Of a DNA stretch of 64,000 bases, positions 50,770 through 60,158 are shown one piece after another (within the stretch, counting starts at the first letter, position 1; each line of letters starts with the position of its first letter). The stretch spans positions 1-64,000 of the forward strand of contig JAZSMT010000015.1 in NCBI GenBank assembly GCA_045536025.1. Direction: 5' to 3'. The notes under the pieces were generated by a model. It was not told the origin of the DNA. It ran no database searches and saw only the letters and a program-made list of their open reading frames with translations. Origin of the DNA: HGM11412 sp045536025. Its GTDB lineage: Bacteria; Bacillota; Clostridia; Christensenellales; Borkfalkiaceae. The position numbers and the translations under genes are program-made.

Positions 50770-53700
50770 TGAAACAGTTCGTTCACTTACATCTACATAC
50801 CGAATACTCTTTGCTTGACGGTATGGCGAGAATTAAAGGCGTTATAAAGCGCGCCAAAGAACTTAATATGCCTGCAATTGCTATGACTGATCACGGCAAT
50901 ATGTACGGTGCGGTGCAGTTTAACGACGAGTGCGTCAAAGCGGGAATTAAACCCATTTTGGGCACGGAATTTTACGTGTGCGACGATCATCTTCAAAAGG
51001 GTAAAATCAAAACTGACGACGTTGACGGCTATAAAGATAGACGGCATTTAGTTCTTCTTGCAAAAAACGAAACGGGATATAAAACGCTATCTCTACTTAA
51101 CGCAATTGCTTTTCGTGACGGATATTATTATAAACCGAGAATTGACTTAAAGTTATTAAAAGAACATCACGACGGTCTTATTTGTTTATCTGCGTGTATT
51201 GGTGGTGATATTCCGCAAGCAATACTTCGCCACGATAACGAAAAAGCTGAAGAATTAGTTAAGTTTTTTAAAGACGTATTTCAAGACGATTTTTATTTAG
51301 AACTTCAAAACCAAGGCTTAGAAGAGCAGGCTTACGTAAACGCGGGGTTGAAAGCTCTTGCTAAAAAATTTGACGTTAAAACTGTCGTTACCAACGACGT
51401 TCATTACATAGACAAAGAAGATGCAGTTACGCAAGACGTTTTAATGTGCGTTCAAACGGGTGTAAAAATAGACACGCCCAATCGTATGAAAATGCCTTGC
51501 GACGAATTTTATTTAAAAAGCTATGATGAGCTTGCCGAGTTGTTTCCCGACGATATTGACGCGCTTGACACAACGGTTGAGATTGCAAACAAGTGTAATT
51601 TTACCTTTGAATACGGTCATTATAAATTCCCGCACTATATTCCAAGTAACGGTCAAACGCCTATCGAGTTTATTAGAAGTTTGATAGACGAGGGCGTTAA
51701 GAAAAAATACGGTGAAGAAACTGAAGAAATTCGCGAACGTATCGAAATGGAGCTTTCAGTTATAGAAAAGCAAGGCTTTATCGAATACTATCTTATCGTG
51801 TGGGACTACATTAACGCTGCGCGTAATATGGGTATATCGGTTGGACCTGGCCGTGGTAGTGGCGCAGGCTCTATCGTAGCGTATCTCATAGATATTACGG
51901 ATATTGACCCATTAAAATACGGGCTTTATTTTGAGCGTTTTTTAAATTCCGAGCGCGTATCCGCGCCCGACTTTGACGTTGACTTTGAGGACGCGCGCCG
52001 TCAAGAGGTTATCGACTACGTTAAGCAAAAATACGGCGAAAACACCGTTGCTAAAATCGTAACGTTCGGCACGATGGCGGCTAAAAACGCTGTAAAGGAC
52101 GTAGGTAGGGTGCTTAACGTTCCCTATAACGAAATGGATAGGGTAACTAAGGCTATCCCCAACAAAGTTATAAAAGGTGGAAGAACCGTTGAGATAAAGC
52201 GCCCAAACATATTAGAAAAAGTGTTCGGTTTTTATCAACCTAATCCCGAAGAATACTCTGTGCCTGAGCTTGTTGAAATGTACAACGAGAGCGCCGAGAT
52301 TAAAAGGGTAGTAGATATTGCAATGAAGCTTGAGGACGCGCCTCGTCAGTCAAGCACGCACGCTTGTGGCGTAATAATAGGTGCGGATATTTTAGATAGG
52401 CACATGCCGTTATCTCGAAACGGCGAGGATATAACTACGCAATACACCGGCGTAGAGCTTGAACACCTAGGCTTTTTGAAGATGGACTTTTTGGGTTTAA
52501 GAAACTTATCCGATATCAAAATGGCTATCGAATACGTTAAGGAAAATCACGGTGTTGACGTCGTTTTTGATAGAAACGGTTACGACGACCAAGGCGTTTA
52601 CGAGCTTATTTCGTCGGGAAACACTACCGCAATATTCCAAATAGAGTCAAGCGGTTTTAAAGATTTCTTGTCAAGGCTTAAACCCAACTGCTTAGAAGAT
52701 ATCGTGGCTGCTGTGTCCTTATATCGTCCAGGCCCTATGGATTCGATAGGTAAGTTTATAAATTCTAAGCACAATCCCGAAAAGGTTAAGTATGCGCACC
52801 CACTTTTAGAGCCAATACTTAAGCAGACGTACGGCTGTATCGTGTATCAAGAGCAGGTTATGAAAATAGTTCAAGACCTCGCTGGTTATACCTTAGGTCA
52901 AGCTGACAACGTTCGCCGTATGATGGGTAAGAAAAAAGTTGCCGAAATGGAAAAGGAAGAGGCTGTTTTCATTTACGGCAAGGAAGAAAGCGTTGACAGC
53001 TCTGGTAAAGTTAACAAGGCTATTGACGGTTGCTTAAAGCGTGGCGTTCCCGAAAAAGTTGCAAAGCAAATTTGGAACGAGATGAAAGACTTTGCTAAAT
53101 ACGCTTTCAACAAATCGCACGCTGCCGCATACTCACTCGTAACCTATCAAACGGCATATTTAAAATGCTATTATAAGCCTGAGTTTTTAACGGCAGTTTT
53201 AAACAACCGAATTACCAACATTGAAGAAATAACCAACTACGTGTCGTATGCTAAAGAAGAAAAAGTTCCCGTTCTTCCACCCGATATTAATGAAAGTAAA
53301 ACATATTTCTCGGTAAAGGACGGAATTATAAGGTTTGGCTTGGCGGCGGTAAAAGGCGTAGGCGTTGCCGTTATTGACGACATTATTAAAGAAAGGGAAA
53401 AGGGTGGTAAATTTACCTCGTTTGAGGACTTTGCTATGAGGTGTATTCACTATGTGAATAAACGCCTCGTTGAAAACTTAATTTACGCTGGTGCGTTCGA
53501 CTGTTTTGGAATTTACCGTTCACGACTTATCGGAGTGTACGAAGAGGTGCTTGACAAGGCTCAAGTTATTATAAAAGAAAGAGAAAGCGACCAGCTTTCA
53601 ATCTTCGGTATGATGGGCGAGCCTGAAAAAATCACCGTTACTTATCCTACCGTTAAAGAATACGACCAAAAGCAAAAGCTTGTGTACGAGAAAAACGTTT

Positions 53701-54335
53701 TAGGCGTTTACGTATCAGGTCATCCGCTTGAAGACTATAACGAAAAGTTTAAAAGATATAATTTCTCTACGGGAAAACTTCTTTCCAAAGAAGAAAACGA
53801 GGACGGTGAAGTTGTATATACCGACGTATCCGACGGCGTTGAGGTTTCAATGGGTGGAATACTCACGGGGATTAAAAAGGTATCTACAAAGTCTGGGCAG
53901 TTTATGTCGATATTAACGGTCGAAGACACCTACGGAAGTATTGAGTGCGTAATGTTTCCGAAAATTCACGAAAAATACCGCAATAAAATCGAACAAGACG
54001 ATATCGTTGAGATAAAGGGTAGGCTTCAGCTTAGAGAGGGGCGCGAGCCGAGTATCACGATAGACCATATCGAACCTCTCGTTGAGAAAAAAGTTGAAAA
54101 TATTATGCAAGAAGAGGTCAAAAAACGCGAGTTTTTAGGTCTTAAAATATCTGACGAGGGCGTGCTTGACGAGCTTTCGGAAATTTTATCTGCATACCCC
54201 GGCGATATTGAGGTTTTTATAAGAAAAGGCAATCGATTATTTAGCGGTGGTATGTCGGTAAGAAGATGTAACGGCTTAATTGCCGAGTTAAGCTCGGTTC
54301 TTGACGAAAACGATATAGTATTTTTTGAAAAATAG
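50769..54335 (+). CDS. dnaE: DNA polymerase III alpha subunit (DnaE type)
   Basis: An 1188-residue replicative polymerase. The PHP domain is at the start (FVHLHLHTEYSLLDG, MTDHGNMYG). The polymerase core follows (GPGRGSGAGSIVAYL and PDFDVDFEDARRQEV, which carries the catalytic aspartates). After the finger region (MMGKKK, FNKSHAAAYS) come the tandem helix-hairpin-helix and an OB-fold at the end. In Bacillota this is the DnaE partner of PolC. It continues from hemW without a gap. Confidence 0.96.
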   Translation: MKQFVHLHLHTEYSLLDGMARIKGVIKRAKELNMPAIAMTDHGNMYGAVQFNDECVKAGIKPILGTEFYVCDDHLQKGKIKTDDVDGYKDRRHLVLLAKNETGYKTLSLLNAIAFRDGYYYKPRIDLKLLKEHHDGLICLSACIGGDIPQAILRHDNEKAEELVKFFKDVFQDDFYLELQNQGLEEQAYVNAGLKALAKKFDVKTVVTNDVHYIDKEDAVTQDVLMCVQTGVKIDTPNRMKMPCDEFYLKSYDELAELFPDDIDALDTTVEIANKCNFTFEYGHYKFPHYIPSNGQTPIEFIRSLIDEGVKKKYGEETEEIRERIEMELSVIEKQGFIEYYLIVWDYINAARNMGISVGPGRGSGAGSIVAYLIDITDIDPLKYGLYFERFLNSERVSAPDFDVDFEDARRQEVIDYVKQKYGENTVAKIVTFGTMAAKNAVKDVGRVLNVPYNEMDRVTKAIPNKVIKGGRTVEIKRPNILEKVFGFYQPNPEEYSVPELVEMYNESAEIKRVVDIAMKLEDAPRQSSTHACGVIIGADILDRHMPLSRNGEDITTQYTGVELEHLGFLKMDFLGLRNLSDIKMAIEYVKENHGVDVVFDRNGYDDQGVYELISSGNTTAIFQIESSGFKDFLSRLKPNCLEDIVAAVSLYRPGPMDSIGKFINSKHNPEKVKYAHPLLEPILKQTYGCIVYQEQVMKIVQDLAGYTLGQADNVRRMMGKKKVAEMEKEEAVFIYGKEESVDSSGKVNKAIDGCLKRGVPEKVAKQIWNEMKDFAKYAFNKSHAAAYSLVTYQTAYLKCYYKPEFLTAVLNNRITNIEEITNYVSYAKEEKVPVLPPDINESKTYFSVKDGIIRFGLAAVKGVGVAVIDDIIKEREKGGKFTSFEDFAMRCIHYVNKRLVENLIYAGAFDCFGIYRSRLIGVYEEVLDKAQVIIKERESDQLSIFGMMGEPEKITVTYPTVKEYDQKQKLVYEKNVLGVYVSGHPLEDYNEKFKRYNFSTGKLLSKEENEDGEVVYTDVSDGVEVSMGGILTGIKKVSTKSGQFMSILTVEDTYGSIECVMFPKIHEKYRNKIEQDDIVEIKGRLQLREGREPSITIDHIEPLVEKKVENIMQEEVKKREFLGLKISDEGVLDELSEILSAYPGDIEVFIRKGNRLFSGGMSVRRCNGLIAELSSVLDENDIVFFEK

Positions 54336-54354
54336 TAAAAAATACTAGTATTAT
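54325..54354 (+). promoter_or_regulatory. possible promoter of the phosphofructokinase pair
   Basis: TTGAAA (54325-54330), 18 bases, TATTAT (54349-54354), at the very end of dnaE. A perfect 12-base palindrome, AATACTAGTATT (54341-54352), lies over the -10. Read-through from dnaE is the alternative. Confidence 0.45.
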
Positions 54355-54404
54355 TTGGAACTTTATGTTACAATTTGTTTGTTTGCTACAAGGAGATACA
54401 GGTT

Positions 54405-55367
54405 ATGAAAAAAATTGCAATACTAACTAGCGGTGGTGACGCGCCTGGTATGAACGCTTGCGTTAGAGCGTGCGTTAGATACGCAATTGCAAAAGACGTT
54501 GACGTTTACGGTGTTGAAAGAGGCTACGTTGGTTTACTTAATAACAAAATTAACTTTATGTCCACGCGTTCGGTATCGGATATCGTTCATAGGGGCGGTA
54601 CGATACTTAAAACGGCAAGATGCCCTGAGTTTATAGACGTTGAATATCAGCAACAAGCGGCGGAAACTTTACAAGCATACGGTATTGATAGTTTAATCGT
54701 TATCGGTGGTGACGGTTCGTTTAGAGGCGCTAAAGATTTATCAGATAACTGTGGAATTAACGTAGTTGCAATCCCTGCAACTATCGATAACGACCTTGAT
54801 TATACTGACTTTACAATCGGTTTTGACACGTCCGTTAACACGGTGTTGGACGCTATTAACAACCTCCGCGATACCATGGGCTCACACGATAGAGTTTCCC
54901 TTTTAGAGGTTATGGGTAGAAAGTGCGGTGATATCGCTTTATACGCAGCCTTAGCAGGCGGTGCGGAGTTCTGCTTAACGCCTGAAGTTCCTTATAATAT
55001 AGACGATATTGCAAAAACGCTCGTAAAAAGTCGTAAGCGCGGTAAGACCTCGAATATGATTATTTTTGCAGAGGGTGCTGGCGATAGGGACGAGATTTGT
55101 AGAAGGCTTCAAGACCACACGGGTTTATCCGTAAAAACTACCACTCTCGGCTACGTTCAAAGGGGTGGCTCGCCCACGATGGCTGATAGAGTTTTAGCTG
55201 CGCGTATGGCAGTTAAAGCGGTTGATTTGATGATTGAAGGTAAAACCAACCGTGCAATCGGCATTAAGGATAACAATATTTTTGATATTGATATAAGCGA
55301 AGCGCTTGCATCCGAACACAGATTTAATCACGAACTTTACAAGGTTATGAATATCTTGGCAAGATAA
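54405..55367 (+). CDS. pfkA: ATP-dependent 6-phosphofructokinase
   Basis: A 320-residue glycolytic kinase. The nucleotide motif is GGDGS (101-105); Gly at 104 marks the ATP-using type, whereas PPi users carry Asp. ATIDNDLDYTDFTIGFDTS holds the catalytic aspartates. Length matches bacterial PfkA. AAGGAG precedes the ATG at 54405; an earlier in-frame ATG at 54375 lies upstream of that signal. The dnaE-pfkA order is common in Bacillota, but there pyruvate kinase usually follows, and here a PPi enzyme does. Confidence 0.96.
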   Translation: MKKIAILTSGGDAPGMNACVRACVRYAIAKDVDVYGVERGYVGLLNNKINFMSTRSVSDIVHRGGTILKTARCPEFIDVEYQQQAAETLQAYGIDSLIVIGGDGSFRGAKDLSDNCGINVVAIPATIDNDLDYTDFTIGFDTSVNTVLDAINNLRDTMGSHDRVSLLEVMGRKCGDIALYAALAGGAEFCLTPEVPYNIDDIAKTLVKSRKRGKTSNMIIFAEGAGDRDEICRRLQDHTGLSVKTTTLGYVQRGGSPTMADRVLAARMAVKAVDLMIEGKTNRAIGIKDNNIFDIDISEALASEHRFNHELYKVMNILAR

Positions 55368-55394
55368 AAATTTTAAAATTTAAGGAGTTTTACA

Positions 55395-56651
55395 ATGAAG
55401 AATTTAGTTGGCGCGGCTATGTTTGCACAATCGGGCGGTCCTACCTCGGTTATTAACGCGAGTGCCGCAGGCGTATTTATCGAAGCTTTAAAGCAAGAAA
55501 AAATTACGGCAGTTTACGGTGCTGCAAACGGAATTAAAGGCGTTTTAGAAGAAAATTTTTACGATATCTCTAAAGAAGATATGGAAGAGTTGTTATTACT
55601 TAAAAACACTCCTTCCTCGGCTCTTGGCTCGGTTAGATATAAACTTAAAGACGCTAAGAAAGACGATACCGATTACAAGCGTATCGTTGAGGTGTTTAAA
55701 AAATACAATATTCGTTACTTTTTCTATAACGGCGGTAACGATAGTATGGATACTTGCAACAAGATATCTAAATACATCAAAAAATCGGGTTGGGATTGTA
55801 ACGTTATAGGCGTTCCTAAAACTATTGATAACGACCTTTTCGGAACTGACCACTGCCCAGGATTTGCTTCAGCTGCTAAATACATAGCAACTACTATTAT
55901 GGAAGTTAACCTTGACGCAAAAGTTTACGATACGCCTATGGTATGCGTTATTGAAGCAATGGGTAGAAACGCTGGTTGGCTTACTGCTTCAGCTGCGCTT
56001 GCTGGCTACAAAGGCTTAGGTGCTGACCTTATATATCTTCCTGAAATTGATTTTAGCATTGAAAAATTCGTTAATGACGTTAAAGAAGTTTGCGCTAAGA
56101 ATAACAACAAGTGTATTGCAGTAGTATCTGAAGGTATTCACGATGCAAACGGTAAGCTTATTTGTGAGGTTTTAGGCGAAACTGGCGCTAGAGATAGCTT
56201 TGGCCACGCTCAACTTGGTGGCGTAGGCGCTCAACTTGCTAACCTTATTAAAAATGAAACCGGCTTTAAGACTCGTGGCGTTGAGCTTAGCTTAATGCAA
56301 AGATGTGGTGCACACCTTGCATCTAAAACGGACGTTGAAGAAACGTTTAGAGCAGGTCGCGAGGCGGTTAAGGCTGCTTGTCGTGGCACTACCGATAAAA
56401 TGGTAGTATATAAGCGTGACGTTGATAAGAACGGTAATTACAAATGCAAGTATTCTTTGGTAAACCTTAAACTTGCTGCTAACACCGAAAAAACCGTTCC
56501 GCTTGAATGGATTACTAACAACGGAACTTACGTTTCTGACGAGTTTGTTAAATACGCGCTTCCTTTAATTCAAGGCGAATCAAAAGCACCGCTTGTTGAC
56601 GGGCTACCTAGATTTGCTAAACTTAAAAAAGTTCAAGCAGGTAAAAAGTAA
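55395..56651 (+). CDS. pfp: pyrophosphate-dependent phosphofructokinase
   Basis: A 418-residue relative of PfkA. The motif reads GGNDS (113-117), with Asp at 116 where ATP enzymes have Gly, and PKTIDNDL has the Lys (K142) typical of PPi-using enzymes. The reaction is reversible, so it can serve both glycolysis and gluconeogenesis and saves ATP. It follows pfkA by 27 bases and shares its message. Confidence 0.94.
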   Translation: MKNLVGAAMFAQSGGPTSVINASAAGVFIEALKQEKITAVYGAANGIKGVLEENFYDISKEDMEELLLLKNTPSSALGSVRYKLKDAKKDDTDYKRIVEVFKKYNIRYFFYNGGNDSMDTCNKISKYIKKSGWDCNVIGVPKTIDNDLFGTDHCPGFASAAKYIATTIMEVNLDAKVYDTPMVCVIEAMGRNAGWLTASAALAGYKGLGADLIYLPEIDFSIEKFVNDVKEVCAKNNNKCIAVVSEGIHDANGKLICEVLGETGARDSFGHAQLGGVGAQLANLIKNETGFKTRGVELSLMQRCGAHLASKTDVEETFRAGREAVKAACRGTTDKMVVYKRDVDKNGNYKCKYSLVNLKLAANTEKTVPLEWITNNGTYVSDEFVKYALPLIQGESKAPLVDGLPRFAKLKKVQAGKK

Positions 56652-56655
56652 AATG

Positions 56656-56684
56656 AAAAAACTCCGCATTTTGCGGAGTTTTTT
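56656..56684. terminator. bidirectional terminator
   Basis: A 13-base-pair stem with core ACTCCGCA/TGCGGAGT and a 3-base T loop, flanked by A and T runs. It ends pfp and the convergent serine hydrolase gene. Confidence 0.9.
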
Positions 56685-56690
56685 AATGCA

Positions 56691-57788
56691 TTATAATAGA
56701 TTAGTGTAAATCATTTCAACAAGTTTTAAATGCTCGCCACTAAAAACTTCAGGCCAGTTTCTAACGTGCATACCCATAGTTATTGAAATTTTAGTATTCG
56801 GGTCTACCAAAGCGTATGAACCCGCAGCACCGTCCCAGCCAAATTCTTTTCGTTTTAAGCCCCAAGCCGTGTCAAGCTTTCTAACTCTAACGCCCAAGCC
56901 GTAACCGTAATCTTTGCCTTGAACGCAAGTGTAGTTGTTTTTAACGCTTAGTTCATTAGTGTTTTCAACCGTCATCATATCGATAGTGCTTTTATCAATA
57001 AGCTTATAACCGTTGCTTGAAATACCGCCTGATGCAAGCGTTTCTAATAATAAAGAAAAGTCTTCAACCGTTGATTTAAGACCGCCACCGCCACCATCGT
57101 ACGTTTTGTGATTAGCCCACCTTTCTTGCGGATAGGGATAGGGTTGAACGACACCGTCTACCGAGTGGTAAAGAGGCTCGAAACCGCCCTCGCTCAACCT
57201 AAAGGTGGAGTGTTTCATATTAAGCGGTCTAAATATTTCATTTTCAACAAAATCTGAAAATCTACTTCCCGTAACTGCCTCGATAACGCCACCTAAAACG
57301 TCGTGCGATAAGCCGTACATAAATTTGTCACCCGGCTGGAAGTGTAATGGCATTTTAATAATTTCGCCTGCAATCTCGCGCGCAGTTGAAAATGGATTTG
57401 ATAAAAACTTTTGCTTAATATACCGCGAGTTAAAATTATAATCAATCCCTGACGACATTGTAATTAAATGCCTAACTGTTATGGGTTTACTTTTTACTTT
57501 TTGCTCGTTTTCAAGTAGATAGGAATTTTCAAATTCAGGAATATACTTTGAAACCTTATCTTCAAGTGATATTATACCGCGTTCAACAAGCATCATAGTA
57601 GCAACCGCAGTAACTACCTTTGAGCAAGAATACATATATAGTTTTTCTTTGCCCGTTGCGTTGCCGTTTTGATTTTGGTAGTAGCGGTAAATCGTTTCGT
57701 GCCCTTTTTTAACTAAAATATCAATATAAGGTATTTTCTTTTGATTAATAATAACGTTATCAACGTAATTTTTTATAATATCGTTCAT
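56691..57788 (-). CDS. beta-lactamase-fold serine hydrolase
   Basis: A 365-residue member of the class C beta-lactamase / DD-peptidase-like superfamily. The catalytic S-x-x-K is S54-C-S-K57, and the second catalytic Tyr lies in DKFMYGLSHDVLGG. There is no signal peptide, so it acts in the cytoplasm and is more likely an esterase or peptidase than a drug-resistance enzyme. The ATG has no ribosome site and lies 9 bases after the -10, so the leader is nearly absent. Confidence 0.87.
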   Translation of the reverse strand: MNDIIKNYVDNVIINQKKIPYIDILVKKGHETIYRYYQNQNGNATGKEKLYMYSCSKVVTAVATMMLVERGIISLEDKVSKYIPEFENSYLLENEQKVKSKPITVRHLITMSSGIDYNFNSRYIKQKFLSNPFSTAREIAGEIIKMPLHFQPGDKFMYGLSHDVLGGVIEAVTGSRFSDFVENEIFRPLNMKHSTFRLSEGGFEPLYHSVDGVVQPYPYPQERWANHKTYDGGGGGLKSTVEDFSLLLETLASGGISSNGYKLIDKSTIDMMTVENTNELSVKNNYTCVQGKDYGYGLGVRVRKLDTAWGLKRKEFGWDGAAGSYALVDPNTKISITMGMHVRNWPEVFSGEHLKLVEMIYTNLL

Positions 57789-57797
57789 ATCTTTTTT

Positions 57798-57826
57798 ATA
57801 ATAAACCTATATAAAAATTTTGTCAA
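57798..57826 (-). promoter_or_regulatory. promoter of the serine hydrolase
   Basis: On the minus strand TTGACA (57826-57821), 17 bases, TATTAT (57803-57798). It leaves about 3 bases between the expected start site and the ATG at 57788. Confidence 0.75.
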
Positions 57827-57840
57827 TCACGGCAATAAAA

Positions 57841-57863
57841 AAAACGGAGTAGAACTCCGTTTT
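57841..57863 (-). terminator. terminator of gdhA
   Basis: AAAACGGAGT and ACTCCGTTTT pair around 3 bases; on the minus strand a T-run follows. Confidence 0.85.
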
Positions 57864-57872
57864 AATTATTGT

Positions 57873-59219
57873 TTATACAGCGCCTTGTGATTTCATTGCC
57901 TCGGCAACCTTCATAAAGCCTGCAATATTTGCGCCCGCCATGTAGTTGCCAGCCATACCGTAAGCTTTAGAATAATCGTCACACGCTTTAAAGATTGATA
58001 CCATTATGCCGTGAAGCTTTTCGTCAACCTCTTCAAAGCTCCAAGAAAGCCTCATACTATTTTGAGTCATCTCAAGGCCTGACGTTGCTACACCGCCAGC
58101 GTTAGACGCTTTTGCAGGGCCGTAGAGCATACCTTTTGCAAAGTAAACCTCGATAGCTTCGGGGGTGGAGGGCATGTTTGCACCCTCCGATACGCAGTAA
58201 CAGCCGTTATCAGCAAGCGCTTTTGCGCCTACACCGTCAAGCTCGTTTTGAGTTGCGCAAGGAAGAGCTATATCGCACTTAACCGTCCAAACGCCTTTAG
58301 AGCCTTCGTGATACTCTGCGGTTGGGTGGTAATTAAGATATTCGCTAATTCTCTTTCTTTCAACTTCTTTAATTTGCTTAACGGCTTTTAAATCAATACC
58401 GTCTTTATCGTAGATATATCCGTTAGAATCAGAAAGAGTTACTACTTTAGCGCCGAGTTCTTGTGCCTTTTCGCACGCGTAAATAGCAACGTTACCAGAG
58501 CCAGAAATTACTACCGTTTGACCTTTGAAAGATTTGCCGTTAGCTTTTAACATTTCTTCGGTGAAATAGCAAAGACCGTAGCCGGTTGCTTGAGTTCTTG
58601 CAAGCGAACCACCGTAAGTTAAGCCTTTACCAGTTAATACGCCGGTGTATTCGTTTCTTAAGCGTTTGTATTGACCAAACATAAAGCCAACCTCTCTCGC
58701 GCCTACGCCGATATCGCCGGCAGGCACGTCACAGTCAGCGCCGATATGACGATAAAGCTCAGTCATAAGGCTTTGGCAAAATCTCATAATCTCGCCGTCT
58801 GATTTGCCTTTGGGGTCAAAGTCAGAACCGCCTTTACCACCGCCCATAGGAAGGGTAGTAAGGCTGTTTTTAAAGGTTTGTTCAAAACCTAAGAACTTAA
58901 TGATGCTAAGATTAACCGAGGGGTGGAAACGCATACCGCCCTTGTATGGACCGATTGCGCTGTTGAATTGAACTCTAAAACCGCGGTTTACTTGTACGTT
59001 GCCGTTATCGTCAACCCAAGGAATTCTAAAAATGATTTGCCTTTCAGGCTCAACAAGCCTTTCAATAACGCCCGATTTAACAAGGTCGGGGCGTTGTTCG
59101 ATAACCGGTTGTAAGGTAACGAAAACTTCGGTTACTGCTTGAATAAACTCGGGTTCGTTGGGGTTTCTTTTCTTAACTTGTTCAAGAACTTGAACTAAAT
59201 ATTCGTTGGTAAGTTTCAT
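57873..59219 (-). CDS. gdhA: NADP-type glutamate dehydrogenase
   Basis: A 448-residue enzyme joining ammonia to 2-oxoglutarate to make glutamate. LPMGGGKGGSDFDPKGKSD holds the substrate and catalytic lysines, TGYGLCYFTEEML opens the Rossmann domain, and VVISGSGNVAIYACEKA is the coenzyme loop. Length and the opening NEYLVQVLEQVKKRNPNEPE match the hexameric NADP-dependent form. GGGAG precedes the ATG at 59219; a longer frame to 59282 has no support. Own promoter and terminator. Confidence 0.95.
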   Translation of the reverse strand: MKLTNEYLVQVLEQVKKRNPNEPEFIQAVTEVFVTLQPVIEQRPDLVKSGVIERLVEPERQIIFRIPWVDDNGNVQVNRGFRVQFNSAIGPYKGGMRFHPSVNLSIIKFLGFEQTFKNSLTTLPMGGGKGGSDFDPKGKSDGEIMRFCQSLMTELYRHIGADCDVPAGDIGVGAREVGFMFGQYKRLRNEYTGVLTGKGLTYGGSLARTQATGYGLCYFTEEMLKANGKSFKGQTVVISGSGNVAIYACEKAQELGAKVVTLSDSNGYIYDKDGIDLKAVKQIKEVERKRISEYLNYHPTAEYHEGSKGVWTVKCDIALPCATQNELDGVGAKALADNGCYCVSEGANMPSTPEAIEVYFAKGMLYGPAKASNAGGVATSGLEMTQNSMRLSWSFEEVDEKLHGIMVSIFKACDDYSKAYGMAGNYMAGANIAGFMKVAEAMKSQGAV

Positions 59220-59252
59220 AATATATCTCCCAAAACATATAAATTTTAATTT

Positions 59253-59282
59253 AGTATAAACTAAATCACCATAAAAAAGCAA
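59253..59282 (-). promoter_or_regulatory. promoter of gdhA
   Basis: On the minus strand TTGCTT (59282-59277), 18 bases, TATACT (59258-59253). The leader is about 25 bases. Confidence 0.65.
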
Positions 59283-59341
59283 TAATTTTGAGCAAATTTT
59301 TTCAACTGATTTTCTACAGCGTACAAATTACGTAAAATAGT

Positions 59342-59369
59342 TTGTGTTTTTTTTAATTTATGTTAAAAT
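59342..59369 (+). promoter_or_regulatory. possible promoter of the peptidase E gene
   Basis: TTGTGT (59342-59347), 16 bases, TAAAAT (59364-59369). The -35 is weak. Confidence 0.4.
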
Positions 59370-59393
59370 AAAATCGTAATTAAAAGGATTGAT

Positions 59394-60092
59394 ATGGAAA
59401 AGAGAATTATTGCTATCGGCGGTGGCGATATGCGCGAAAAAACCACCGTTAAAATCGACGAATATATTGCAACGCTTGCTAAAGCCCACGCAGGCGATAA
59501 AAGAGCTTACGGTTTGTATATAGGAACCGCCTCGCACGATTTTATGCCAGCGTTTAACACCTTTAGAAAAACCTACACCTCCATTTTCGATATTAAAGCC
59601 GATTGTTTACTTCTTGAAAACGTAATAACTACTGACGAAAGGATTGACGAAAAGCTTTCAAAAGCCGATTTTATCTACGTCAGTGGTGGCGATACTTTAT
59701 ATATGCTTAAAAAATGGCAGGAAAGAGGGCTTATTGATAAGCTTATTGAGGCTTATAATCGCGGTGTAATAATTACGGGGCGCTCGGCGGGCGCTATATG
59801 CTGGTTTGAAAATATGTACACCGACAGCGAAATGATAAACGGTTTGAGTGAAGAGTATAAGTTATATAAAGGTTTAGGGGTAATAAAAGGCACTTGCTCT
59901 CCACATTACAACCTCCGCCAGCTCGATTTTGACAAGGCAATTATCGATAACCGCATTGAAACGGCGTATGCAATAGAGGATAACTCGGCAATAGAGTTTG
60001 TAAACGGAATTTATACAAAAAGCATCACAAGTGGCGGTCAAAGCTATTTAATTTCACAAATAGACGGCGTTATTCACAAAAAAGCTTTGTAA
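59394..60092 (+). CDS. peptidase E (S51) family dipeptidase
   Basis: A 232-residue cytoplasmic serine peptidase. The nucleophile is S131 in TGRSAGAICW, set in a class-I glutaminase-like fold, with FIYVSGGDTLYML before it and SPHYNLRQLD and AIEDNSAIEF after. Family S51 cleaves N-terminal Asp dipeptides; Clostridia have many relatives of unknown specificity. AAGGA precedes the ATG. A two-component system follows 66 bases on with its own promoter. Confidence 0.9.
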   Translation: MEKRIIAIGGGDMREKTTVKIDEYIATLAKAHAGDKRAYGLYIGTASHDFMPAFNTFRKTYTSIFDIKADCLLLENVITTDERIDEKLSKADFIYVSGGDTLYMLKKWQERGLIDKLIEAYNRGVIITGRSAGAICWFENMYTDSEMINGLSEEYKLYKGLGVIKGTCSPHYNLRQLDFDKAIIDNRIETAYAIEDNSAIEFVNGIYTKSITSGGQSYLISQIDGVIHKKAL

Positions 60093-60125
60093 TTTCACAC
60101 CGTTTTCACACATTTTTGCTATCAT
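60093..60125 (+). promoter_or_regulatory. activator-type promoter with direct repeats for the two-component operon
   Basis: TTTCACAC occurs at 60093-60100 and 60104-60111, 11 bases apart, which is one helical turn. TATCAT (60120-60125) is the probable -10, and no good -35 lies 17 bases before it. Direct repeats at this pitch in place of the -35 are typical of PhoB/OmpR-type activators, so the operon may activate itself. Confidence 0.6.
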
Positions 60126-60158
60126 TGATTTGTAAACGAACGTTAAATGGGGGGAATT

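Noticed and set aside
56691..57788. Beta-lactamase giving drug resistance
   Set aside because: The fold is right but there is no signal peptide and the motifs fit esterase- or peptidase-like members better.
59220..59282. N-terminal extension of glutamate dehydrogenase
   Set aside because: It would include the promoter -10 region and residues not found in the family; GGGAG supports the ATG at 59219.
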